From positions 4,940 to 68,939 of the forward strand of contig CAYGYX010000005.1 of NCBI GenBank assembly GCA_964354255.1: a stretch of 64,000 bases of DNA. The letters run 5' to 3'. This document shows, in pieces, positions 54,097 through 62,029 of this stretch. The notes beneath the pieces were generated by a model. That model saw nothing but the letters and a program-made list of their open reading frames with translations. It had not been told where the DNA came from and did not search any database. Within the stretch, counting starts at the first letter, position 1. Each line of letters opens with the position of its first letter. Source of the DNA: VGBK01 sp964354255 (GTDB lineage Bacteria; Actinomycetota; Acidimicrobiia; Spongiisociales; UBA11373). Made by a program: the position numbers and the translations under genes.

Positions 54097-55091
54097 GGCC
54101 GACCTCCGGCTGCGCTGGTGAGGATGGCCCCGCCGCGGCGGAGCGCGAGGCCGTCCGGGGCGTAGAGCGTCTCCGTGGTGAACACTTCAGCCTCCAGTTG
54201 GGGGGGGACCGCCGCGATCTCCTCGACCCGGCGGCCGGCGGGGGTGCGGCGCAGGAACACCACCAGGTCGGCCACCGCCGCCACCGCCCGGCGGACGAAG
54301 GAGACGGCCACGTTCTCCCCGGCCAACACGCAGTAGCCCACCAGCTTCTCCAGGGCGTCCCGGGCGGAGTTGGCGTGCAGGGTGGCGAAGCCCGAGCACC
54401 CGGCGTTCAGGGCGAGCACCAGGTCGAGGGCCTCCGGACCGCGCACCTCGCCCACCACCAGGCGGTCGGGCCGCTGGCGCAGTGCTTCCCGCACCAGGTC
54501 GCGCAGGGTGATGGCCCCGCCCCCGTCCAGCCCGGCGGGCCGGGTCTGCATCTGGGTCATGTCCGGCAGGTCGGCCTGGACCTCGAAGACCTCCTCACAG
54601 GTCACCACCCGCCGCTCGGGAGGCACCTCGGTCAGCAGGCAGTTGACCAGGGTGGTCTTCCCGGCCCCCGGGGCCCCGGCCACCAGGATCGTCCGATCGT
54701 CCCGGACCGCGGCGCGCAGTAGGTCGGCGGCGGGGGCGGTGAGGGTGCCCAGCTCTACGAGGCGGGCGAGGCCGGCAGCGCGCAGCACGAACTTGCGCAC
54801 CTGGATGTTGAGGCGGTCGGGATGGGTCACCGGCGGGCCGGTGATGTGGACCCGGCTGCCGTCGGGAAGCTGGGCCGAGACGATGGGGTCGGCCAGGTCG
54901 AGGCGGCGCCCGGTGCCGGCCAGCAGCTGGTCGGCGATGCGGCGCACCTGCTCGGGTGCCATCACCTCGGGAAGGAGCTCCTTGACGCCGCCCTTGACCA
55001 CAAAGGTCCGCCTGCCGCCGAGGACGATGATCTCCTCCACCTCGGGGTCGGCGAGGAGAGGGGCGAGGAAACCGTAGCGGTCCTGGCTCAC
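54093..55091 (-). CDS. tadA: Tad pilus secretion ATPase TadA/CpaF
   Basis: 332 residues from GTG at 55091. Walker A GAPGAGKTTLVN, Asp box TCEEVFEVQADLPD, Walker B DRLVVGEVRGPEALDLVLALN and His box GFATLHANSARDALEKL all fit the GspE/CpaF superfamily. The N-terminal part (DRYGFLAPLLADPEVEEIIVLGGRRTFVVKGG) is short, so the protein is at the low end of the family. It powers pilus assembly. GTGA overlaps on both sides. Confidence 0.93.
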   Translation of the reverse strand: MSQDRYGFLAPLLADPEVEEIIVLGGRRTFVVKGGVKELLPEVMAPEQVRRIADQLLAGTGRRLDLADPIVSAQLPDGSRVHITGPPVTHPDRLNIQVRKFVLRAAGLARLVELGTLTAPAADLLRAAVRDDRTILVAGAPGAGKTTLVNCLLTEVPPERRVVTCEEVFEVQADLPDMTQMQTRPAGLDGGGAITLRDLVREALRQRPDRLVVGEVRGPEALDLVLALNAGCSGFATLHANSARDALEKLVGYCVLAGENVAVSFVRRAVAAVADLVVFLRRTPAGRRVEEIAAVPPQLEAEVFTTETLYAPDGLALRRGGAILTSAAGGRP

Positions 55092-56131
55092 GGGGCCGGC
55101 TCCAGGCGGCGGAGGGCCCGACGCAGCGCGCGGGCCGGCGGCCGGGCCGTGCGGGCGGCGGCGGCCACCGCCTCCCGGTGGGGCACCAGCGCCGCCGGGT
55201 CGAGGCCGAGCCAGCGCCGGGCGGCGGACACCAGCTCGCCTGCCTGGGAAGGGCGTACCCGGTTGAGCACCAGGGACGGCTGGGGACCGGCCCACTCGGC
55301 GGTGAGCCGGGCGGCCCGAACCAGCCCGATGGGTGAGGCATCGGCCACCAGCACAACCCGGTCGGCCGCCTTCACCAGGGGGTCGCCGCCGCGGCGGGCA
55401 CCTGCATCGGCCACTACCACCTCGGCCAGACAGCAGGCGGCGGCCGCCACGTCGTCGATCAGGTGGGTGGGGAGGGCGCCTTCCGCCCGGCGGGTGGACC
55501 CGACCAGCAGGGCCAAGGGCCCGTACCCGGTCACCACCGACGCCGGTAGGGCACCGGTCTCGTGCACCGCCTCGGCAGCGTCCACCAGGTCGGGGCGGGG
55601 TGGCCGCCCCAGGCGGACGGCGAGGCAGGGTGCCTCCACATCCAGGTCGAGGAGCAGCGTGCGGCGGCGGGCGGCCCACGACCAGGCCAGAGCCAGGGCG
55701 ACCTCAGTGCAGCCCGGGGCCCCCGGCGGGCCGGTGACGACCACCGCCACCGCCGTGCGCGGCGCCTCCGGCGGGCCCGCCGCCGGGCGCAGCAGGCGGA
55801 TGGCGCGCACCAGTGCCCCGGGCGGTGTGTCGTCGGGCAGGACCTCGTCGGCTCCGCCGGCCACGAGCCGCTGGCGGGCGGGGCGGTCACCGCAGGGGAA
55901 GATGCCGACGACCCGCAGCCCGCGGCGCCGCCAGGCGGCGATGCGGGCCGGGGTCACCCAGGTGGTCTCCGCCCCGGCCACCACCACGTCGAGGCGGTGG
56001 GCCTCTTCCTCGACCTCCTCCGGCCGGTAGGCACGCAGCACCATCCGCACCTCGGCCGTCTCCCGGGCCAGGGCTACCAGGCCGCTCTCCCAGTCGCGTG
56101 CCGAGAGCACGGTGGCCACCCGCGGGGTCAC
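55088..56131 (-). CDS. CpaE/TadZ-like pilus localisation ATPase with deviant P-loop
   Basis: 347 residues. An N-terminal receiver-like part (residues 1-120, VVVAGAETTWVTPARIAAWRRRGLRVVGIFPCG) is followed by a MinD/ParA-type domain. The P-loop reads GPPGAPGCTEVAL, without the usual Lys-Gly-Gly-x-Gly-Lys-Thr, so ATP hydrolysis may be altered. LLLDLDVEAPCLAVRLG and VVADAGARRGGDPLVKAADRVVLVADAS follow. CpaE proteins place the Tad machine at the pole. Confidence 0.82.
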   Translation of the reverse strand: MTPRVATVLSARDWESGLVALARETAEVRMVLRAYRPEEVEEEAHRLDVVVAGAETTWVTPARIAAWRRRGLRVVGIFPCGDRPARQRLVAGGADEVLPDDTPPGALVRAIRLLRPAAGPPEAPRTAVAVVVTGPPGAPGCTEVALALAWSWAARRRTLLLDLDVEAPCLAVRLGRPPRPDLVDAAEAVHETGALPASVVTGYGPLALLVGSTRRAEGALPTHLIDDVAAAACCLAEVVVADAGARRGGDPLVKAADRVVLVADASPIGLVRAARLTAEWAGPQPSLVLNRVRPSQAGELVSAARRWLGLDPAALVPHREAVAAAARTARPPARALRRALRRLEPAP

Positions 56132-56730
56132 CGCGACACCCTCACCAGGTCGATCTCCCCCTCGTGGCGGGCGCTCACCAGGGTGGCGGCGAGGGCGTCG
56201 TCGACCGCCAGCAGCAGGTCTATCTGCTCGCTGCCGGCGATGCCCCCGGGTGCCGGGCCGGCGGCGATCACATAGAGGTCGGCGGCCACCAACCGGGCGA
56301 CGGCTGGACCTTCTGGCTCGTCGGTGGTCACGTACAGATCGACCAGGTCCCCCGCCTGCAACTCGCCGAGCACGGCCCGGTCTCTTTCCAGCGAGAGGGC
56401 GAGGACGTCGGGTTGTTCCCGGCGTTCGGGCGGGCGGAGCAGGGAGGGGATCAGGGGCTCCCCCTCCGCCAGCGGGGCGGCCAGGGTCCAGCCGGTCAAG
56501 CCGGCGGGGGTGTCACCGGCCACCAGGCCGGCGGCGTCGGGCAGGCGGCGCACCCCGACCGGGAGGGTCTCCAGCGGTACGCCGGCGGGGAGGGGCCCGT
56601 CGGCCACCAGGACCGCCACGGTCGGGTCGGGCCGGGTGAGCACGAGGACCAGGGCCCCGGCTGCGGTGGCGAGCAGCAAGCCGAGCAGGGTGCGCTTGTC
56701 GAAGTGGAGAGGGGCGTTGCCCACCTTCAC
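56128..56730 (-). CDS. cpaB: SAF-domain protein CpaB/RcpC
   Basis: 200 residues. One membrane helix (LLGLLLATAAGALVLVLTR) then the SAF domain: VADGPLPAGVPLETLPVGVRRLPDAAGLVAGD, ERDRAVLGELQAGDLVDLYVTT. CpaB/RcpC stabilises pilus assembly in the envelope and may bind peptidoglycan. GTGA overlaps both neighbours. Confidence 0.85.
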   Translation of the reverse strand: MKVGNAPLHFDKRTLLGLLLATAAGALVLVLTRPDPTVAVLVADGPLPAGVPLETLPVGVRRLPDAAGLVAGDTPAGLTGWTLAAPLAEGEPLIPSLLRPPERREQPDVLALSLERDRAVLGELQAGDLVDLYVTTDEPEGPAVARLVAADLYVIAAGPAPGGIAGSEQIDLLLAVDDALAATLVSARHEGEIDLVRVSR

Positions 56731-56972
56731 CGGGCCACCTCCAGCGCCACGACGTGGGCGAAGGCGACCACCCGGCGGCCCTCCTCGCCGGCCAGTTCGG
56801 CGTGATCCACCCCGACGGCGAGCACGGTGCCCCGGTAGCAGCGGCCGTCGTCTGCCCAGACGAGCGCCCGGTCGGCCCGGTCCTCGAGGTCGAGGAACAG
56901 GTCGCGCAGCGTGCGGCGGCGGCGAGCGGCCGAGCGGGCGGCGCTCTGCTCCGCGTCGAGGGTCTCGTCCAT
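56727..56972 (-). CDS. Small protein of the Tad operon, possibly Sm-like
   Basis: 81 residues, first gene of the operon. A charged helix (EQSAARSAARRRRTLRDLFLDLEDRA) precedes a beta-rich half (DRALVWADDGRCYRGTVLAVGVDHAELAG, RRVVAFAHVVALEVAR). That looks like an Sm/Hfq-type barrel, but this is a pattern impression only. Its stop overlaps the cpaB start by 4 bp, which ties it to the pilus genes. Function unknown. Confidence 0.6.
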   Translation of the reverse strand: MDETLDAEQSAARSAARRRRTLRDLFLDLEDRADRALVWADDGRCYRGTVLAVGVDHAELAGEEGRRVVAFAHVVALEVAR

Positions 56973-57142
56973 CTGCTGCCGCAGGCGCCGGCCCAGGGCG
57001 GCCAGGTCGGGATGGTCCAGCGTCTACCTCTCGGTGCGGCCGCCGGGGAGACGGGCCCGGGCGGGCCCGGCGGCAGCGTCTAGGTATCAGGCGAGGGACG
57101 GCGCCTCAAGGGGTCTGCCGGGGTGATGTTTCGCGAGCCGAG

Positions 57143-57790
57143 TCACTCGGGCAGGTCGCAGCCGGCGTGCTTGGGGGCTTGCAGCCGGTAGGCCTCGATG
57201 AACTCGCCCAGCTCGTCGCCGACCGCCTCGTACGCCTTGCGGCGCTCCCAGGCGGTGGCCAGGACCCCCTCGGTGACCTCCGGGTTGGGGCTGACCACGA
57301 TGTGGGAGTCGAAACCGGCCGTCTCCACCAACTCGGCCAGGGCGGCTGCCGTGGCTTCGTCCCCGATCCCGTGCCATAGGACCACCGCCCCGTTGTACAG
57401 GTCGCTGTAGAGCAACTCGCCGGAGGAGACGGGCTGGTCGAGGACCCCGCAGGCGGGGGTGGGAAGGGAGTCCGCGTCGATCTCCTCCGGCAGTTCATAG
57501 CCGAGGTCGGCGATGATGGCGGAGGCGGTGATCATCTCGGCCCCGGGGATCTCACGCTGCGGGCGGAAGAGGAAGATGGCGGCCACCATCACCCCAATCC
57601 CCATCATCGTGGGCACGGCCACCCGCCGGGCCGTCTTGAGGATCTTGCTGCGTCGCTCGGCGGCCTCTTCGACCCGGCGGCGCTCTTCGGCGGCCTGGCG
57701 GCGGGCTTCCTCCCGGCGGGCGGCGGCCTCGCGGTGGGCCGGGTCGGACCGCGCACGGCGCTTCTTCTTGGGCTGTTTGGGCTGGGCCAT
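57143..57790 (-). CDS. Membrane protein with DUF3105-like extracellular domain
   Basis: 215 residues from ATG at 57790. A Lys/Arg-rich cytosolic start and coiled coil (RREEARRQAAEERRRVEEAAERR), one membrane helix (VAVPTMMGIGVMVAAIFLF), then an outer domain: YNGAVVLWHGIGDEATAAALAELVE, VSPNPEVTEGVLATAWERRKAYEAV, ELGEFIEAYRLQAP. The HGAVVLW, PNP, TAW and EFI..YR..AP pattern agrees with DUF3105, but the N-terminal part of that domain is short. Divergent from the HTH gene. Function unknown. Confidence 0.72.
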   Translation of the reverse strand: MAQPKQPKKKRRARSDPAHREAAARREEARRQAAEERRRVEEAAERRSKILKTARRVAVPTMMGIGVMVAAIFLFRPQREIPGAEMITASAIIADLGYELPEEIDADSLPTPACGVLDQPVSSGELLYSDLYNGAVVLWHGIGDEATAAALAELVETAGFDSHIVVSPNPEVTEGVLATAWERRKAYEAVGDELGEFIEAYRLQAPKHAGCDLPE

Positions 57791-57856
57791 GACCGCCGCA
57801 GTGTACGGCCCGGCAGCACCCTTGCCCCCCGGGCCCAATCCCCATACGCTGGTGGC

Positions 57857-58081
57857 ATGGAACGGGTCTCGGTCGACCTGGGCAAGGAGTGGCTCTCGGT
57901 CGCCGACATCTGCGAGTACATGGGCGTCTCCACCTTCGTGGTCACCCGGGTGCTCCGCTCGGGCGAATTGCCGGCGGTGAAGTTCGGCCGCGAGTGGCGG
58001 GTGGCCCGCGGCGACTTCGAGGACTGGCTCAACGCCCGGCGACTCGAAGCCCTGGCCCGGGTCCCGCCCCCCGGCGGGTGA
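57857..58081 (+). CDS. Excisionase/MerR-type helix-turn-helix protein
   Basis: 74 residues. EWLSVADICEYMGVSTFVVTRVLRSGELPAVKFGREWRVARGDFEDWL is a complete winged-helix of the excisionase (BldC-like) family. Actinobacterial BldC-type proteins are single-domain regulators of this size. It lies 29 nt before clpS, and mobile-element genes are absent, so a regulatory role is favoured. Confidence 0.85.
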   Translation: MERVSVDLGKEWLSVADICEYMGVSTFVVTRVLRSGELPAVKFGREWRVARGDFEDWLNARRLEALARVPPPGG

Positions 58082-58110
58082 GGCGTGGCGGCCCTCCCGG
58101 TGGCCACCCG

Positions 58111-58401
58111 GTGAGCACGGTCAGCCCGGGCCGGGTGGACCTGCCCGTCAACGAGGAGCAGGCCGAGCTGGTCCGTCCCTGGCGGGTGGTGGTGTGGAAC
58201 GACCCGGTCAACCTCATGTCCTACGTGGTGTGGGTGTTCCGCTGCTTGTTCGGCTACCCGGTGGAGGAGGCCACCCGGCTCATGCTCCGGGTGCACCACG
58301 AGGGACGGGCGGTGGTCTTCTCCGGGCCGCTGGAGAAGGCGGAGCTGGACTGCTACCGCCTCCACCACCACGGCCTCTGGGCCACCCTGGAGCAGGGCTG
58401 A
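58111..58401 (+). CDS. clpS: ClpS adaptor of the Clp protease
   Basis: 96 residues from GTG at 58111. WRVVVWNDPVNLMSYVVWVFRCLFGYPVEEATRLMLRVHHEGRAVVFSGPLEKAELDCYRLHHHGLWATLE matches ClpS, with the Asn-Asp N-degron pocket and VHxxG. It delivers N-end-rule proteins to ClpC or ClpA. The stop overlaps the DUF2017 start by one base, the typical actinobacterial pair. Confidence 0.94.
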   Translation: MSTVSPGRVDLPVNEEQAELVRPWRVVVWNDPVNLMSYVVWVFRCLFGYPVEEATRLMLRVHHEGRAVVFSGPLEKAELDCYRLHHHGLWATLEQG

Positions 58402-58856
58402 TGAGCGGCTTCTGCCGACGTGGCCCCGAGATCGACCTGGACCTCCCCGAGGAGGAGTTGGCCCTGCTCCTCCTGGCGCTGCCCCTGCTCGAGGGGGTAT
58501 CGCCGGAGGATCCTGCCGACCCGGCGGGACGGCGCCTGCGTTACCGGGCGCATGCGGAGGACGATGGTGCCGAGGCCCGCTTCCGCGAGCTGACCACCGG
58601 CTCTCTGGAGGCCGACCGGGCCGCCGACCGGTACCGCTTCGCCTCCTCCCTGCAGCGGGGCACCCTCGGCCGGGAGGACGCCGGGTCGTGGCTGCGGGTG
58701 CTCTGCGAGGCGCGGCTGGGTCTCGCCGCGCGGCTGGGCATCGATCGGGAGGGATGGGAGCGGCCGGAGGCCCGGGGCGGCGCTGCCCTGTCCCTGCTCT
58801 ATCTGTTCGGCTGCGTGCAGGACGAACTGGCGGGGCTGCTGCTCACCGATCCCTAG
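58401..58856 (+). CDS. DUF2017-family protein downstream of clpS
   Basis: 151 residues, starting in the TGATG overlap with clpS. Helical and acidic: EIDLDLPEEELALLLLALPLLEG, YRFASSLQRGTLGREDAGSWLRVLCEARLGLAARLGID and ALSLLYLFGCVQDELAGLL. In actinobacteria DUF2017 genes almost always follow clpS, and no function is established. It converges on pntB. Confidence 0.85.
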   Translation: MSGFCRRGPEIDLDLPEEELALLLLALPLLEGVSPEDPADPAGRRLRYRAHAEDDGAEARFRELTTGSLEADRAADRYRFASSLQRGTLGREDAGSWLRVLCEARLGLAARLGIDREGWERPEARGGAALSLLYLFGCVQDELAGLLLTDP

Positions 58857-58865
58857 CGCTCGGCC

Positions 58866-60290
58866 TCAGCCGAGCCGCTGCCGCACCTCGGCCACGGTCG
58901 CCTTGGCATCGCCGAGCAGCAGCAGCGTCCTGGGCTGGTCGTAGAGGGGGTTCTCCACACCCGAGTAGCCCGGCCGGTCGTCGAGGTTGAATACGATCAC
59001 CCGGCGGGCCTCGTGGGCCAGCAAGATCGGCATGCCGGAGATGGGCGTGCCGGTGGTGGTGACCGCGGCCGGGTTCACCACGTCGCAGGCGCCCACCACC
59101 AGGGCGAGGTCGGTGTCCTTCAGTTGGTCGTTCACCTGGCCCATCTCGTAGAGCGTGTCGGGGTCGACGTCGGCTTCTGCCAGCAGCACGTGCATGTGGC
59201 CCGGCATGCGGCCGGCGACGGGGTGGACTGCGAAGCGCACGTCGGCCCCGTTGCGGGTCAGTCGGTCGGCCAGGCCCGCCACCTCGAATTGGGCGTGCGC
59301 CAGGGCCATGCCGTAGCCGGGGATGATCACCACGGTGCGGGCTTCTTTCATGAGGTCGGCGGCGTAGCCGTAGGGGTCCTCGGGGGCGAGCCGGGCCGGT
59401 GCGGGGCTATCGGTGGCTCCGGGGGCCGCCCCCTGGGCGGTGCCTTCCCCCGACTTCGAAGCCCCCGGTGCCGGGGCTCCCTTGAGGCCGGTGAACACGT
59501 TGAGGAGGCGCCGGTTCATGGCCTTGCACATGACCATGGTGAGGATCGAGCCGGAGGCCGCCACCGTTGCCCCGCAGGCGATGAGGAGCCGGTTCTCGAT
59601 CACCACCCCGACGAGAGCCGCCGCGAAGCCGGCGGTGGCGTTCAGGAAGGAGATGAGCACCGGCATGTCGGCCCCGCCGATGCGCACCGCGAACACCACC
59701 CCGAGGGCCACCGACAGGACGCCCATCACGATGAGGAACAGGTGGATGGGCAGGCCGGCGACGGCGGCCACGGTGGCGGCCGCCCCCACGGCGAGGATCA
59801 CCAGGCCGCCGAGCGCGCCGTTGTGGTGGCGCAGGACCAGCGGGGTCCCTTTGAGGCGGCCGGCGAGCTTGCCGGCGGCCACCATGCTGGCGCTGAAGGT
59901 GGCCGCGCCGATCACCAGACCGAGCAGGCCCGAGACGCGGCCGACGACCGATAACACCTCGGGGCCCCGGGCGAGCTCGACGTAGGACACGAGCGCGGCG
60001 GCCACCCCGCCGCAGCCGTGCTGAAAGGCGACCATGGCCGGGATCTGGACCATGTCAACCCGCAGGGCGACGGCCCAGCCGATCAGGCCGCCGACGACGG
60101 CGACGGCGGCCACCAGGGCAACGGCGGAGATCGGGTCCCGCCACAGGGCCACGCCCACCGCGGCGGCCAGGGCCAGGGCCCCGATCAGGTTCCCCCGGCG
60201 GGCGTCCTGCCGGGTTCGGAACTGCCAGATGCCGGCCGTGAGCAGCAGGACGATCGCGATGTCGACGAGCAGGCGCTGCCAATCGCCCAT
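58866..60290 (-). CDS. pntB: NAD(P) transhydrogenase subunit beta
   Basis: 474 residues. Eight or nine membrane helices cover about residues 5-260, then an NADPH-binding domain begins near 300: VVIIPGYGMALAHAQFEVAGLADRL, AVHPVAGRMPGHMHVLLAEADVD, DLALVVGACDVVNPAA, VIVFNLDDRPGYSGVENPLY, all diagnostic of PntB dIII. It transfers hydride from NADH to NADP+ using the proton gradient. It is the third gene of the transhydrogenase operon, its start touching the stop of the middle subunit. Confidence 0.96.
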   Translation of the reverse strand: MGDWQRLLVDIAIVLLLTAGIWQFRTRQDARRGNLIGALALAAAVGVALWRDPISAVALVAAVAVVGGLIGWAVALRVDMVQIPAMVAFQHGCGGVAAALVSYVELARGPEVLSVVGRVSGLLGLVIGAATFSASMVAAGKLAGRLKGTPLVLRHHNGALGGLVILAVGAAATVAAVAGLPIHLFLIVMGVLSVALGVVFAVRIGGADMPVLISFLNATAGFAAALVGVVIENRLLIACGATVAASGSILTMVMCKAMNRRLLNVFTGLKGAPAPGASKSGEGTAQGAAPGATDSPAPARLAPEDPYGYAADLMKEARTVVIIPGYGMALAHAQFEVAGLADRLTRNGADVRFAVHPVAGRMPGHMHVLLAEADVDPDTLYEMGQVNDQLKDTDLALVVGACDVVNPAAVTTTGTPISGMPILLAHEARRVIVFNLDDRPGYSGVENPLYDQPRTLLLLGDAKATVAEVRQRLG

Positions 60291-60604
60291 CAGCGGCCCT
60301 CCTCCGCCGGCCCGGCGGGGTTGGGCCCACGCTTGCGGAACAGCCGCACCATGCGATCGGTGATGGCAAAGCCGCCGATCATGTTGAAGGCGGCGCCGAC
60401 CAGCGCGATGGCCCCCAGCGTCTTCTCGAGCGCGGTCGTCGGCGTGGCGAACAGGAGCAGGGCGCCGATTAGGGTCACGGCGGAGATGGCGTTGGTCATC
60501 GACATGAGGGGGGTGTGCAGCATCTGGGGGATGCGGGAGATGATCAGGTAGCCCACCCCGAAGGAGAACGCGAAGAAACCGAGCATCAGCAACACGTCGG
60601 CCAC
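60290..60604 (-). CDS. NAD(P) transhydrogenase membrane subunit alpha-2
   Basis: 104 residues, three hydrophobic helices (VLLMLGFFAFSFGVGYLIISR, AISAVTLIGALLLFA, LGAIALVGAAFNMIGGFAI). It carries the membrane part that is fused to the C-terminus of PntA in enterobacteria, here a separate gene between alpha-1 and beta. That split three-gene form is common. Confidence 0.93.
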   Translation of the reverse strand: MADVLLMLGFFAFSFGVGYLIISRIPQMLHTPLMSMTNAISAVTLIGALLLFATPTTALEKTLGAIALVGAAFNMIGGFAITDRMVRLFRKRGPNPAGPAEEGR

Positions 60605-60613
60605 GTCGCCCCC

Positions 60614-61777
60614 CTACTCCTCACCCATGGCCTTGCGGGCACCGTGGTGGACGATCGCTCCCTGGTGGGTGACCAGGGCCGACTGCATGATCTCGTCCCT
60701 CAAGTCGGGGGCTTCCATACCCTTGGCGAACAGGGCCTTGATGAAGTGGACCATGTTGGTGGCGTACAGCCAGCTGGCGTCGACCGGCAGCGACCCGGGG
60801 ATGTTCATCCGTCCGCTGATGAACACTCCGTGGCGGACGGCGTCGGTGCCGGGCTCGGTGAGGGCGCAGTTGCCTCCCTGGTCGATGGATACGTCGATGA
60901 TGACCGACCCCGGCTTCATGGCGGCCACCATGTCCTCGGTGATCAGGATGGGGGCCACCTCTCCGGGCACCAGGGCGCTCATCACCACCACGTCGGCCTC
61001 GGCGACCAGGGGGGCGAGAGCCAGGCGCTCCTTCTCCAGCCACTCCCCGGGCAGGGCCCGGGCGTATCCAGTCCCTTCCTCCAGGGCGATCTCCGGGGGG
61101 ACGTCGAAGCCGGCGATCTTGGCCCCGAGGCTATCGGCCCCGGCGCAGGCGGCGGCGCTGATGTCCACTGCCTTGATGGAGGCGCCGAGGCGCTTGGCGG
61201 TGGCGATCGCCTGCAGGCCGACCACGCCGGCCCCGATGACGAGGAAGCGGGCTGGTTTCAGGGTGCCGATGGCGGTGCCGATCATCGGGATGATGCGCGG
61301 GAACCGGTAGGCCGCCATGATCACCGCCTTGTAGCCGGTGACGGTGCTCATCGAAGTGAGGGCGTCCATCGTCTGGGCGCGCGAGATCCGGGGGATGCTG
61401 TCCAGGGTGAGCGAGGTGACCCGGCGGTCCCGCAGGGTGCGGATCATGTCGTGGTTGACTGGGGCGGCCGGGTGCAGGAAGGTGACGAGGATCGACCCTT
61501 CCCTGAGCATCTCGGCCTCGTGGCGGCCCAGGGCCTCGTTGAAGTGGGGCTGTTTCACCTTGATGACGATGTCCGACTCCGCGAACAGGGTGGCCGCGTC
61601 GGGGACGATGCGAGCCCCGGCGGCGACGTAGCGCTCATCGGGGACGAAGGCGCCCGTGCCGGCCGACGTCTCGACGAGCACCTCGAACCCCATCTTCACG
61701 TACTCGCTCACGGACTCGGGGAGGGCGGCGACCCGGTTCTCGTTCTGCAGGGTCTCCTTGGGCACTCCCAGCTTCAT
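60614..61777 (-). CDS. pntA: NAD(P) transhydrogenase subunit alpha-1 (NAD-binding)
   Basis: 387 residues from ATG at 61777. Alanine-dehydrogenase-like domain: MKLGVPKETLQNENRVAALPESV, NAD site VIGAGVVGLQAIATAKRLGA, SVIIDVSIDQGGNC, SALVPGEVAPILITEDMV. It provides the NADH site (dI). A stable hairpin lies 29 nt upstream of its start. First gene of the operon. Confidence 0.96.
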   Translation of the reverse strand: MKLGVPKETLQNENRVAALPESVSEYVKMGFEVLVETSAGTGAFVPDERYVAAGARIVPDAATLFAESDIVIKVKQPHFNEALGRHEAEMLREGSILVTFLHPAAPVNHDMIRTLRDRRVTSLTLDSIPRISRAQTMDALTSMSTVTGYKAVIMAAYRFPRIIPMIGTAIGTLKPARFLVIGAGVVGLQAIATAKRLGASIKAVDISAAACAGADSLGAKIAGFDVPPEIALEEGTGYARALPGEWLEKERLALAPLVAEADVVVMSALVPGEVAPILITEDMVAAMKPGSVIIDVSIDQGGNCALTEPGTDAVRHGVFISGRMNIPGSLPVDASWLYATNMVHFIKALFAKGMEAPDLRDEIMQSALVTHQGAIVHHGARKAMGEE

Positions 61778-61805
61778 CGGTGACCTCCCGCGCGGACGGT
61801 GTCGA

Positions 61806-61845
61806 GCACCCGGCCATGGCCATGCCCGGGCCGCATGGCCGGGGT
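61806..61845 (-). promoter_or_regulatory. Strong hairpin in the pnt leader
   Basis: Arms 61806-61817 (CACCCGGCCATG) and 61833-61845 (complement with one extra G) form 12 pairs around a 15-nt loop that is itself partly palindromic. It stands 28 nt before the alpha-1 start, within the divergent space to 62030. It could be a leader structure or a regulator site. Confidence 0.35.
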
Positions 61846-62029
61846 GCGGCGATCTCGGCAAGGACCTGCCGTCGGTCCTTCCCTACAGCCTGGCACGCCG
61901 CCGGGCCGCCCGCCAGGGGCCATCCGTCCCTGCCGTCTCGGGACCGGCCGGGATCGGCCGCCGGGCGGGGCCCCTGGCCGTAGGCGGGGCGGGCGCCTAG
62001 GCTCGGAGGCGTCCAGCCCGGGAGGTGCC

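Noticed and set aside
57857..58081. Phage or plasmid excisionase
   Set aside because: No integrase, attachment site or other mobile gene nearby; the clpS pairing fits a cellular regulator.
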